From Pseudomonadota bacterium (GTDB lineage: Bacteria > Desulfobacterota > Desulfobacteria > Desulfobacterales > JAHIVH01): a stretch of 64,000 nucleotides of DNA. The position numbers and the translations under genes were made by a program. The first letter of the stretch is position 1; each line of letters starts with the position of its first letter. Positions 55,771 through 63,952 of this stretch are shown piece after piece. The notes beneath the pieces were generated by a model. That model made no database searches. It was not told where the DNA came from and saw only the letters and a list, made by a program, of their open reading frames with translations. Where the stretch lies: the NCBI GenBank assembly GCA_018816735.1, contig JAHIVH010000021.1:1-64000 (forward strand). Reading direction: 5' to 3'.

Positions 55771-57336
55771 ATGAAAAATAAAACTTTCATCATGCTGTTT
55801 TCCACTGTCCTTGGGGCGTGGCTTTCCGTATGGCAATCGGATTTATGCCATGCCGCCCAAATGGGCAATGAAAAACGTCAGACCACAACGGATCATTCAA
55901 AGCATAAGGTTCTGCAACAGGAATTTTCAACTGGCGATGACATCACAAAAGCCTGTCTCTCCTGTCACACAGAAACGGATAGTCAATTTCATAAGACCAT
56001 CCACTGGACATGGATTGCCGAAGAAGGTGAAAAGCAGTTGGGAAAAGGAGGCGATTCATTAAACAACTACTGTATCTCCTCAAATAAAATGAACGACAAG
56101 GGCTGCTCGAAATGTCACACCGGCTGGAACGCCAAAGAAGGAGAAGTGAACTGCCTTCTGTGCCACAGCCAGAAGGAAGTCAACTGGGATGAAACCTTTG
56201 AAGATTTTCGTTTTTTCAAGGAAGAAGGTGATGACGAATCCAAGGCTCTTGCCGCGGAACTTCAGGGAAACATTCACAAAGCAGTTACAGACATCGGACT
56301 GCCCACCCGTAAAAACTGTGGTTCCTGCCATTTTTTTGGCGGCGGCGGCGATGGTGTGAAACACGGGGATCTCGATTCTTCCCTGACCCATCCGGATAAA
56401 ATGCTGGACGTTCACATGGGGACAAATGGCGGCAATTTCACCTGCTTCCGTTGCCACTCCGGTAAGCTCCACAATATCCCCGGAAGAATATATTCTCAGA
56501 AAGCCTATGAAGACAGACGAAGCCTTGTGGAGGACGACACAATATCCAAAATTACATGTGAATCCTGCCACACGGCAACGCCTCATAAAGAAAACGCAAA
56601 AATGAATGACCACACAGACAAGGTGGCCTGCCAGGCGTGCCACATACCGGATTTTGCCAGAGTCAATCCCACAAAAATGAGTTGGGACTGGTCCAAATCC
56701 GGCAGGCTAAAGGACGGGAAACCCTATAAAACAAAAGGCCCCTACGATAAGGAAAATTACCTGTCCATCAAAGGGGAAATGAAATGGGAAAAAAATGTCA
56801 AACCCGAATACTTCTGGTTTAACGGTTCCATGAGCTCACTCACCACAAAAGATGTGATTGATCCGTCCACTACAGTTGCCGTGAGCCAACCTAACGGTAA
56901 TATAAACGATCCTGATTCAAGAATTTTTCCATTCAAGATTCACCATGGGGTCCAACCCTACGACCTTGAATACAAGACACTCCTTGCACCTTTATTGTCA
57001 GGCAAGGATGGTTACTGGACTACGCTTGACTGGCAGAATGCGCTTCAAAAAGGAATGGATTTTTCAGGCGTACCGTTTTCAGGAAAGTTTGATTTCGTCA
57101 AATCAACCTTTGCATATCCCACAACCCATATGGTCATGCCCAAAGCAAATGCGCTGGCCTGCACCGAGTGCCACGTAAGAACAAACAGCAGGCTGGCATC
57201 CTTTGGTGAGCTTTACATGCCGGGCCGTGATTATTACAAGGAAATCGATTTTGGTGGGTGGATACTCGTTTTTGGCGCATTTGCGGGAATCCTGCTTCAT
57301 GGGACACTGCGGTTCTTTTCCGGAAAACGAAAATAA
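55771..57336 (+). CDS. octaheme c-type cytochrome of the tetrathionate-reductase (OTR) family
   Basis: A 521-aa periplasmic protein with exactly eight CXXCH motifs (CLSCH, CSKCH, CLLCH, CGSCH, CFRCH, CESCH, CQACH, CTECH), a signal peptide at residues 1-29 and a C-terminal transmembrane anchor (WILVFGAFAGILLHGTLRFF). The NNYCISSNKMNDKGCSKCH region is typical of the OTR family, in which one heme has a Lys ligand in place of His. OTR reduces tetrathionate, nitrite and hydroxylamine in vitro. It is followed 12 bases later by cytochrome b, so quinol oxidation could drive it. Confidence 0.85.
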   Translation: MKNKTFIMLFSTVLGAWLSVWQSDLCHAAQMGNEKRQTTTDHSKHKVLQQEFSTGDDITKACLSCHTETDSQFHKTIHWTWIAEEGEKQLGKGGDSLNNYCISSNKMNDKGCSKCHTGWNAKEGEVNCLLCHSQKEVNWDETFEDFRFFKEEGDDESKALAAELQGNIHKAVTDIGLPTRKNCGSCHFFGGGGDGVKHGDLDSSLTHPDKMLDVHMGTNGGNFTCFRCHSGKLHNIPGRIYSQKAYEDRRSLVEDDTISKITCESCHTATPHKENAKMNDHTDKVACQACHIPDFARVNPTKMSWDWSKSGRLKDGKPYKTKGPYDKENYLSIKGEMKWEKNVKPEYFWFNGSMSSLTTKDVIDPSTTVAVSQPNGNINDPDSRIFPFKIHHGVQPYDLEYKTLLAPLLSGKDGYWTTLDWQNALQKGMDFSGVPFSGKFDFVKSTFAYPTTHMVMPKANALACTECHVRTNSRLASFGELYMPGRDYYKEIDFGGWILVFGAFAGILLHGTLRFFSGKRK

Positions 57337-57348
57337 GGAGAATTTAAA

Positions 57349-57963
57349 ATGGAACAGAAAACCCACATGAACGGCCTTTATCTTTATTCGCGCTATGAAC
57401 GGTTCTGGCACTGGTTCCAGATGCTGCTGATATCGATCCTCATCGTTACCGGTCTTGAAATCCACGGGTCGTATTCGCTTCTGGGATTTGAAAAAGCCGT
57501 CCATGTTCATAATTTTACCGGAATAACCTGGCTCGTTTCGTTCTTTATTTTCATTTTCTGGCTGTTTACCACCGGTGAATGGAAGCAGTACATCCCCACC
57601 ACCAAAAAAATCATGGCTGTGGTGAAATATTATTTGGTCGATATTTTCCGGGGCAAACCCAATCCGGTTAAAAAAAGCATTGATGCCAAGCACAATCCGC
57701 TTCAGAGAATCAGTTACCTGAGTGTCATCTCCCTGCTGTTGCCGATACAGATGTTCACAGGGATTTTGTATTACACCTACAATGAATGGCAGATCTGGGG
57801 GCAGAACTTTCTGACACTGAGGCAAACAGCCCTTCTCCATGTGATTGTGTCTTTTCTCATCCTAAGCTTCATTATTATTCATGTTTACATGACAACGACC
57901 GGTCATACGCCCTTATCCTATATCAAAGGCATGATCACCGGATGGGAAAAGGAAAAGCTATAG
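57349..57963 (+). CDS. membrane cytochrome b (b561/hydrogenase-type)
   Basis: A 204-aa protein with four membrane helices. His residues at ERFWHWFQ, VHVHNFTG, LLHVIVSF and IIIHVYM are placed like the heme b ligands of di-heme b561/HyaC-type cytochromes. It is last in the sigma-54 operon with the octaheme cytochrome and should transfer electrons from menaquinol to it. Confidence 0.85.
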   Translation: MEQKTHMNGLYLYSRYERFWHWFQMLLISILIVTGLEIHGSYSLLGFEKAVHVHNFTGITWLVSFFIFIFWLFTTGEWKQYIPTTKKIMAVVKYYLVDIFRGKPNPVKKSIDAKHNPLQRISYLSVISLLLPIQMFTGILYYTYNEWQIWGQNFLTLRQTALLHVIVSFLILSFIIIHVYMTTTGHTPLSYIKGMITGWEKEKL

Positions 57964-57994
57964 GATTCTTTAAAGAGTTTGGAGGAACATATTA

Positions 57995-58024
57995 AAAAGG
58001 GCGGCTTTAAAAAGCCGCCCTTTT
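57995..58024 (+). terminator. intrinsic terminator of the octaheme operon
   Basis: GGGCGGCTTT (57999-58008) and AAAGCCGCCC (58011-58020) form a GC-rich stem flanked by A and T runs; the T-run is only four bases (TTTTGC). Confidence 0.85.
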
Positions 58025-58058
58025 GCGTGTTATTTTTACAAATTCATTCACCATAATT

Positions 58059-58154
58059 CTATTTTTTCTTTTCCTGCTTTTCTTTTTTCTTTTCCTTTGC
58101 GGTCTTGGTTGGCTTTTTCTTGACATCTTTCTTTGTATCTTTGCTTTTTGACAT
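58059..58154 (-). CDS. Lys-rich micro-protein
   Basis: The 31-residue frame is placed at ATG 58154 because a perfect AAGGAGG is at 58166-58160; longer upstream frame to 58289 has no such site. About half of the residues are Lys, with SKSKDT at the start, a KKKPTKTAKEKK middle and a final QEKKK; no Cys or aromatic residue. Such peptides may bind nucleic acid or ribosomes; the function is unknown. Confidence 0.6.
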   Translation of the reverse strand: MSKSKDTKKDVKKKPTKTAKEKKKEKQEKKK

Positions 58155-58289
58155 GGTACCCTCCTTATCTGATTTCAAATATTTAGCCGATAGCCCAGAA
58201 ACTGTATCACCTTTATCCACCAAATTACCGGCATTTTCAAGACAATCATTCGATTTTTTTTTATAAAATCGCATGCCATGCGAATGCAC

Positions 58290-59159
58290 ATTTTTTGAAA
58301 GAGGCGGGCCGAATTCCCATAATGCATTTTGATTAAAATTTTCAGCATATTATGGCGCTATTATTTCCCTAAAGAATATCCGTTATGAAACGGGCAACCC
58401 GACACTTTTCCGGTAGCCCGGCACTGAATTTACAAGAACCTACGCCCCAAACCGCAGAGTAAATAAATTTGGCAAGACAGATAAAAATTGATCATTTTCA
58501 GCATAAATCCTGTTTCTTGTTTCCGGATTCATTTATGCTTTTACGGAGACAATAAAATCCTCTTGATTCTCATGATGTGGGCGTACATCTGATAAGAATA
58601 AAATAAAATTAATTTTAATTAAATCGATCTACTATTATAATGAGCATAGAAAATATTATCCGCGATATGCCATGCCTATCCGATATCATAAATAACTTAT
58701 TACAATAGCCCCGCGTTAAGAAAAATTTGGTAACAATGTCAATTGACTGGCAAACCACGGCCCAGCCCAATAGCTAATAAGGTCCAATTTTTGCCTTCAC
58801 ACAGATAAAAAAAATTCGCTCTATCCAATTGAAATGATATTTATTTCATTAGTTTTTGATTATCGTATGCCGCCATGATATGAGGTAGCCTCCATATTGA
58901 ATATGCAGGTTGCCCATGATTCAGGGAGAACTTTTCTTTTAAACGATTAAAAAATTCTTGATATAAATAATGATTTCATCTTATTATGCCCCAAAAGCTG
59001 CACGGCCATTCTGCCCCCAGATCTCAGCCTGTTTTTCCAATTTCAATATGGATTGAATCGCGTTAATAGTTTTAAATTATTAGACTTTAAATAAACGGTA
59101 AATTCGAGGCATGGGTGATATTTGGAAGAATTGCCTCAGAATACGTCGGCACAAAACAA
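58290..59159. other. 870-bp non-coding interval
   Basis: No gene supported. A hairpin-rich segment occurs at 58397-58423 (CGGGC pairs with GCCCG around an inner partly paired helix), reason unknown. The rest is AT-rich. Confidence 0.4.
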
Positions 59160-59196
59160 TTGACTTTTTATGCATATATTGTTAATTTTATGCATA
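59160..59196 (+). promoter_or_regulatory. vapBC promoter and operator
   Basis: TTGACT (59160-59165) with TTAATT (59182-59187). Two copies of TTTTATGCATA start at 59166 and 59186, exactly 20 bp apart (two helical turns). Each contains the palindrome TATGCATA. This is a typical operator for a dimeric ribbon-helix-helix antitoxin. Confidence 0.75.
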
Positions 59197-59210
59197 AAAG
59201 GAGGCCGGTT

Positions 59211-59414
59211 ATGAGAACAACAATCGATTTACCTGAAAATTTAGTGAATGAAGCCATGAAAGCAACTCGCATTAAAACTAAGACCAAAGTCATTATCACA
59301 GCTTTGGAACAATTAATTCGAAAGACGCAATTGTCTGAGATAAAAGAATTTAAAGGAAAAATAAACTTAGACATCGATTTAGAAACGATTCGAGGGCGCA
59401 AATGTCGGTTTTAA
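59211..59414 (+). CDS. vapB: VapB-type antitoxin (ribbon-helix-helix)
   Basis: ATG 59211 with AAAGGAGG at 59197-59204 is chosen over the upstream start at 59115. The 67-residue protein starts MRTTIDLPENLVNEAMKATRIKTKTKVI, the ribbon-helix-helix of the VapB/Arc-like type II antitoxin family. Its C-terminal half would wrap the PIN toxin. It overlaps the toxin gene by 13 bases. Confidence 0.85.
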   Translation: MRTTIDLPENLVNEAMKATRIKTKTKVIITALEQLIRKTQLSEIKEFKGKINLDIDLETIRGRKCRF

Positions 59415-59782
59415 TCGATACGTCCATATGGATAGACTATTTTAGAGGCGGAAATGGTTCAAAATTAATGGATTACTTAATTGATGAAAATCTCCTTGTA
59501 ACTAATGATCTTATTCTGACAGAATTAATACCGTTCTTGAAAGTCCGAAATGAAACAAGAGTAATTAATTTGCTACACGATATTAACAAGTTAAACTTAT
59601 CTATAAATTGGAATGAAATCACAGATTACCAATATAAATGTTTGAAAAATGGACTAAATGGTATCGGCATCCCTGACCTATTAATAGCACAAAATGCAAA
59701 GCAAAATGGCTGTAAAATATACACGATGGATAATCATTTCAATTTAATGAAAGACATTCTTTCACTACAGATTCAAACATAA
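59402..59782 (+). CDS. vapC: VapC-type PIN-domain toxin
   Basis: A 126-aa PIN-domain ribonuclease. The metal-binding acidic residues are seen as D6 (LIDTSIWIDYF), the Glu in LILTELI, and the Asp pair in GIGIPDLLIAQNAKQ and YTMDNHF. It is translationally coupled to its antitoxin. VapC toxins cleave tRNA or rRNA when unopposed. Low-complexity A/T-rich coding differs from the GC-richer neighbours, suggesting transfer. Confidence 0.88.
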   Translation: MSVLIDTSIWIDYFRGGNGSKLMDYLIDENLLVTNDLILTELIPFLKVRNETRVINLLHDINKLNLSINWNEITDYQYKCLKNGLNGIGIPDLLIAQNAKQNGCKIYTMDNHFNLMKDILSLQIQT

Positions 59783-59949
59783 ACCAAAGGATGCTGAATA
59801 ATTAAAGTAATTTAATAAAATTTAAGGGAATTAAAGGGGACTTACAAATAATAATTATTACTGATTCGGAAATTATCGGAACGAAAGACTCGCATGATGT
59901 ATCACACTCACAGTTTTTTGGCCGTGGTTCAGCTTAAACGTTACACACA
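59783..59949. other. AT-rich spacer between vapBC and a small frame
   Basis: No gene supported. CGTTACAC at the end resembles a cassette-boundary core site but the match is loose. Confidence 0.3.
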
Positions 59950-60081
59950 ATGAAAATAAAAGCAAAATATTGGAATAGATATTGTTATATTGCTGGCTCG
60001 ATTTGGCTTCTATTAATGGCTGTTGGAGTATTTAAGCAAAATCTATGGATTGATATTTCTTTTGCATACCTTATTTATTGA
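59950..60081 (+). CDS. possible 43-aa membrane peptide
   Basis: A short frame, MKIKAKYWNRYCYIAGSIWL then a hydrophobic stretch (LLLMAVGVF) and a polar end. One transmembrane helix. It has no convincing Shine-Dalgarno and is short, so it may be spurious. A hairpin resembling an integron attC site follows 11 bases after the stop, which is the layout of a gene cassette. Confidence 0.35.
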   Translation: MKIKAKYWNRYCYIAGSIWLLLMAVGVFKQNLWIDISFAYLIY

Positions 60082-60092
60082 ATATTTTCCCG

Positions 60093-60175
60093 CATAACGG
60101 CTTCGTTCAACAACGGCATTCAGCGGAGCGCAAACAGTGCGCTCCCACTGATGCCGAGCCCCCGAAACGTAGACA
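60093..60175. repeat. attC-like imperfect hairpin
   Basis: GGAGCGC (60125-60131) pairs with GCGCTCC (60139-60145) around an AAACAGT loop. The stem continues, after a short internal loop, as CGGCAT-T-CAG (60114-60123) with CTGATGCCG (60148-60156), leaving one extrahelical T. Outer boxes TTCG/CGAA and ATAACGG / CGTAGAC resemble attC core sites. It could instead be a MITE-like or terminator hairpin. Confidence 0.4.
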
Positions 60176-60185
60176 TATTTTTAAT

Positions 60186-60226
60186 TTGACATGCCATCTC
60201 ACTGTGATTATAATGTAATTACATTA
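60186..60226 (+). promoter_or_regulatory. mazEF-type promoter with perfect 16-bp palindrome
   Basis: Consensus TTGACA (60186-60191), 17-base spacer, consensus TATAAT (60209-60214). The palindrome TAATGTAATTACATTA (60211-60226) overlaps the -10 box, the expected position for an autorepressing antitoxin-toxin complex. Confidence 0.85.
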
Positions 60227-60245
60227 ATCGCAAATGGAGGCAATT

Positions 60246-60503
60246 ATGACAACTTTAATTAAAATAGGGAATTCACAAGGCGTCCGAATCCCAAAAGCAA
60301 TTATCGAGCAAGCTCAACTCAGTGATAAAAAGTTGGAATTCAAAATAATCGACGATGGTCTTTTAATTCAACCTGTTAAGAAACCAAGGCAAGGCTGGAA
60401 AGAACAATTTGATAAGGCAAGTAAGTTAAAGGAATCTGGTTACTCAAATCAAGAAGAATGGCTTAATGCGCCATTAACTGATACAGAGGAATGGGAATGG
60501 TAA
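60246..60503 (+). CDS. mazE: MazE-like AbrB-fold antitoxin
   Basis: ATG 60246 is preceded by GGAGG at 60236-60240; an earlier ATG at 60234 is too close to it. The 85-residue protein begins MTTLIKIGNSQGVRIPKAII, the swapped-hairpin AbrB/MazE fold, and ends in a Trp/Glu-rich acidic tail that would occupy the toxin's RNA-binding groove. It overlaps the toxin gene by 13 bases. Confidence 0.88.
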   Translation: MTTLIKIGNSQGVRIPKAIIEQAQLSDKKLEFKIIDDGLLIQPVKKPRQGWKEQFDKASKLKESGYSNQEEWLNAPLTDTEEWEW

Positions 60504-60826
60504 AACAAAGTATCCGCAGGTTTGATATTTGGTTAGTCCAATTGGACCCAACGCAAGGTTCTGAAATAAAAAAAACCAGGCCATGTATAGTGATTTCACC
60601 GGATGAAATGGCTTCTTTGAAAACAGCTATTGTTGCACCATTGACATCCAAAGGTTTCAGTTTTCCAACCCGAATTCAATGTACATTTCAGGGAAAAAGG
60701 GGACTAATACTATTAGATCAAATGAGAGCCGTTGATAAATCCAGACTTATTCAAAAACTTGGTGTAATTTCAAAGACGACACAGATAAATACCATCAATT
60801 GTCTACAAGAGCTTTTTGCATTTTAA
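60491..60826 (+). CDS. mazF: MazF/PemK-family endoribonuclease toxin
   Basis: A 111-aa protein with RRFDIWLVQLDPTQGSEIKKTRPCIVIS (the family's conserved start, with FDIW in place of the usual GDIW), APLTSKG and LLDQMRAVDKSRL, which supply the active-site Arg and Thr/Ser residues. It cleaves mRNA at short sequence motifs. Start at 60491 or 60497. Confidence 0.9.
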   Translation: MGMVKQSIRRFDIWLVQLDPTQGSEIKKTRPCIVISPDEMASLKTAIVAPLTSKGFSFPTRIQCTFQGKRGLILLDQMRAVDKSRLIQKLGVISKTTQINTINCLQELFAF

Positions 60827-61292
60827 AGGGCTAACAAAAGCATGAACACACGACCCCAAAAGGCTGCTGTTTTTTTTTGGTAGGAGAAGATTTTATCCAC
60901 ATTCACCTCTCTTCTTCCGTATATTTGTTGTGGCTTTTTGTGGCTGGTTATGCTGACGTTGGTGTCCCTGCCAGTATTGTAAAAATCATAACATAGAAAT
61001 TAGGGAAAAACCGGAAAACCGAGACGTTGTTGACAAATGATACAAACCAATGAGATGCTTGCCAAGCTGGCTGTTGATATTTGCTATATCCCTCAGCGCA
61101 TACGGTTGTTACGATAAGGTCGCTATATTTTTATTGATACTATAGTTGACAATGAATCGGACTGACTGGCTATTCTGAAAACATCAATCTGCATGGGTAA
61201 GATAAAAAACTGTTTTACACGTGGAGTATGTCGAGGATTCAAAAATCGGCCCAACACAGATATTGGGCCAAAAGACTTTTTGAGTCAGATGC
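60827..61292. other. non-coding interval
   Basis: I see no gene I can support. TTGACA-like hexamers occur at 61030 and 61146, but no coding region follows them. Confidence 0.4.
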
Positions 61293-63140
61293 TCACGGGA
61301 AGCGTGTGGCATTGGCAAATGCCTTTGAAAATTCGGCATCAGTGGACAGTTCCACAAAGTGTATCTGTTTTTGAAGGCTGTCTGCCCTGGTCCGTTGATT
61401 TTTATTTAAAAGCGCCTTGATTCCCCCTATACCAGCCAGATTTATTTTGGGTTCCACGCTGCTGGTCATGACACACGGCGGGAACATACCGATATCGCAC
61501 GCATGCTGCCAGTTAAACTTTACACCAAACGCACCGGTCAGCACGGTGGTATCAATCTTCTTGATGTCCGCTTTCTTCAGCAGAGCATCGATGCCCACAG
61601 CCATGGCCGCTTTCGCCAATTGAATTTGCCGGATATCGCGAATCGACAGAAAAATATCATCGCCCGTACCGCTGATTTCCTTTGGGACAAGAATGATTTT
61701 CCGGCCGATACCATTATCGTCTGATATCACATTTGGTTTTTTTTCATCAAACCGGCCATTTTGTAAAATCATGCCGGATTTCAACATCACGGCTATGGCA
61801 TCGATCACCCCGGAGCCACACACGCCAACAGGACGGGCGCCATGCTCCTCGCCCAGTGCATGACAAGTAAAACGATTGTTCGATGGATCAACAGCGACCT
61901 TGTAAACGGCTCCGGTGGTTGCTCTCATGCCGCAGGAAAGATGTCCCCCTTCAAACGCAGGTCCTGTCGCACAACTGGTGGCCCATATGCCTTCCGGAGT
62001 GAGCAGCATCAATTCGCCATTTGTGCCGATATCAATAATCAGGCGTATGTCACTTGGATATCCGTCTATTTCAGCCAAAACCGCGGCCAGTGCATCCCCA
62101 CCCACAAATCCCGAAATGACCGGAAACATATGAACAGGTGTGCCAGGAGAAATGTCGAGGCCCACATCCTTTGCGGTGATTTCCGTAAAGCATCGGGATA
62201 TGGGCATAAAGGGCCAGGAGCCGAGACCATGGGGATGAATGCCTGCAAATATATGTTCCATGACTGTATTTCCGACGATTACTACGTCATCGATATCCTG
62301 GGATGAGGCATTGATTTCGGACAGGCACGTTTGTATCAATGTATTTGCCGCCTGAACAACGATGCTTTGAAGGCGATCCAGTCCGAATGACGCCTGATTG
62401 GCCATATCGACACGACTGATAACATCTTCACCGTAGCGATACTGAGGGTTAAGTGTGGCACATGCAAAAAGAACGTTCCCGGTGTTCATATCACAAATAT
62501 AAGCGGCAATGGTTGTTGTCCCGATGTCAAAAGCAAGCCCCAGGCTTTTCTCTTGTTTTCCCGGATAAACGGCAGTGATACCTTTTTCAGCATGATGAAC
62601 CAAAGTGAGTTCATCGGCCTTGCAAGCCGGCATGCTTAACTGTCGTATGGCCGCTGTTGATTGAAAAAATACCTTCTGCCCATAGCATCGGTTTATCTCT
62701 TCTGCTATCCTCTCGGCCATACCTGTATTTTTATGTCCGGGAACGGTGTCTGCAGGCGGAGATTTCACAAAAAACCGCCGGATTGCAGGATCAGGTGAAA
62801 AAGTTCCGGATATGCCTGTTTTGCCGGATACAGGTTCATCAGGAAGTGATGCTTCCGGTATATGAACCGTAAGCGGCCCCTTTATTCTGGCCTGGCAAGC
62901 CACACGTTTCCTGGGGTCACTTCCATTATCTGACAAAAGGGCCTGTTCATCCTCATCCGGTGCCGATAGATTTTCGGCAGGTTCAACACTGACAATACAT
63001 TTTCCACATACGCCCCTTCCGTTGCACTCTCCACGGATGCAGGCACCAGCGTGATTTGCCGCCTCCCAGATTGTTTCGCCTGCATTGGCCAGGATGTGTC
63101 TGTTTTCCGGATGAAATGTCAGGGTGATTTTATCATGCAT
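61293..63140 (-). CDS. ATP-dependent reductive activator of corrinoid proteins (RACo-like)
   Basis: A 615-aa protein. The N-terminal 90 residues are a plant-type [2Fe-2S] domain with C34, C39, C45, C48 (ACIRGECNGRGVCGKC) and a fourth-ligand Cys at VACQ. A linker precedes an ASKHA domain (GLAFDIGTTTIAAYICDM near residue 210, DIGTNGELML and GVCGSGVIDAIAVML later). This layout is that of RACo/RamA-type proteins that use ATP to reduce inactive Co(II) corrinoid to Co(I). It follows the methyltransferase gene by eight bases. Confidence 0.85.
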   Translation of the reverse strand: MHDKITLTFHPENRHILANAGETIWEAANHAGACIRGECNGRGVCGKCIVSVEPAENLSAPDEDEQALLSDNGSDPRKRVACQARIKGPLTVHIPEASLPDEPVSGKTGISGTFSPDPAIRRFFVKSPPADTVPGHKNTGMAERIAEEINRCYGQKVFFQSTAAIRQLSMPACKADELTLVHHAEKGITAVYPGKQEKSLGLAFDIGTTTIAAYICDMNTGNVLFACATLNPQYRYGEDVISRVDMANQASFGLDRLQSIVVQAANTLIQTCLSEINASSQDIDDVVIVGNTVMEHIFAGIHPHGLGSWPFMPISRCFTEITAKDVGLDISPGTPVHMFPVISGFVGGDALAAVLAEIDGYPSDIRLIIDIGTNGELMLLTPEGIWATSCATGPAFEGGHLSCGMRATTGAVYKVAVDPSNNRFTCHALGEEHGARPVGVCGSGVIDAIAVMLKSGMILQNGRFDEKKPNVISDDNGIGRKIILVPKEISGTGDDIFLSIRDIRQIQLAKAAMAVGIDALLKKADIKKIDTTVLTGAFGVKFNWQHACDIGMFPPCVMTSSVEPKINLAGIGGIKALLNKNQRTRADSLQKQIHFVELSTDAEFSKAFANATRFP

Positions 63141-63148
63141 ACCTTTTC

Positions 63149-63952
63149 CTATGCTGCCTTGCCTTCACGCCAGGACTTGATATATTTCATGCAGAACTTA
63201 TCCTTGCCTGATAATGCCCATGCCGCACGTATGCAGCTTATCATGCTTTTGTCAAGGGGGTTGACAATGGCGGCATCCAGTCTATAGGCAATGGCCATTG
63301 CCATAAATGTACGGTTAATGAGGGGTCTTGCGGGCAGCCCATAGGAGACATTGGACAATCCACAAATCGTGTGACAGTCTTTAAATGTATCCATGATGCG
63401 TTCAATGGCATTCAAACATTCCATCCCAAAACCCGCATTGGTCGATATGGATTGAACAAGCGGATCAATATAGATATTTTCAGGTTTCACATGGTTCCGC
63501 ACCAGTTCATTCACGAGCTTATCCGCAACAGCAAGACGGTCGTCAGCGGTCTCCGGCATTCCTTCATCGCTCATGCAAAGAGCGATGACGCGAAGGTCTG
63601 TGCCGGAGATAACAGGAAGCAGCGCATCCAGGCGTTTTTTTTCATATGAAATGGAATTCATCATGGCATTGCCCTGGTGAATCGACAGCGCCGCTTCTAT
63701 GGCCTCAGGGTTTGGGCTGTCAATACAGCATGGCATGCCTGTTTCTTTCTGAACAAGCGCAACAAGCCATTTTAAATAATCAACTTCCTTGTCCATAAAG
63801 ACGCCGGCATTAACATCAATGAAGTCTGCACCATTTTCAACCTGGTCCTTGGCTATCTGACGGATCACAGCTTCATTCTTGTCCTTTATGGCCTTCGCAA
63901 TTTCTTTTCGGCTGGCGTTAATAAGTTCTCCTACAATAATCATTTCCGTCAT
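63149..63952 (-). CDS. methyltetrahydrofolate:corrinoid methyltransferase (AcsE/MtgA-like, TIM barrel)
   Basis: A 267-aa protein of the dihydropteroate-synthase-fold methyltransferases. Motifs are GELINASRK, ADFIDVNAGV, CCIDSPNPEAIEAAL, MNSISYEK and GLSNVSYGLPAR, all typical of methyl-H4folate:corrinoid methyltransferases. It moves methyl groups between a corrinoid protein and tetrahydrofolate. Near a RACo gene it fits a corrinoid-dependent demethylation route (for example methylamine-, betaine- or methoxy-type substrates, MttB-superfamily partner) or the acetyl-CoA pathway. The partner corrinoid protein would be beyond the window edge. Confidence 0.88.
   Translation of the reverse strand: MTEMIIVGELINASRKEIAKAIKDKNEAVIRQIAKDQVENGADFIDVNAGVFMDKEVDYLKWLVALVQKETGMPCCIDSPNPEAIEAALSIHQGNAMMNSISYEKKRLDALLPVISGTDLRVIALCMSDEGMPETADDRLAVADKLVNELVRNHVKPENIYIDPLVQSISTNAGFGMECLNAIERIMDTFKDCHTICGLSNVSYGLPARPLINRTFMAMAIAYRLDAAIVNPLDKSMISCIRAAWALSGKDKFCMKYIKSWREGKAA

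Noticed and set aside
58397-58423. Riboswitch (c-di-GMP or molybdenum-cofactor type)
   Set aside because: The hairpin does not show the conserved core bases of either class and no suitable gene follows in the transcription direction.
60093-60175. Plain intrinsic terminator
   Set aside because: The stem is long and bulged and no T-run follows; an attC-like or mobile-element hairpin fits better, though not proven.
61193-61420. Plus-strand 75-residue frame
   Set aside because: Its second half is antisense to the C-terminus of the corrinoid activator, and the sequence is not protein-like.
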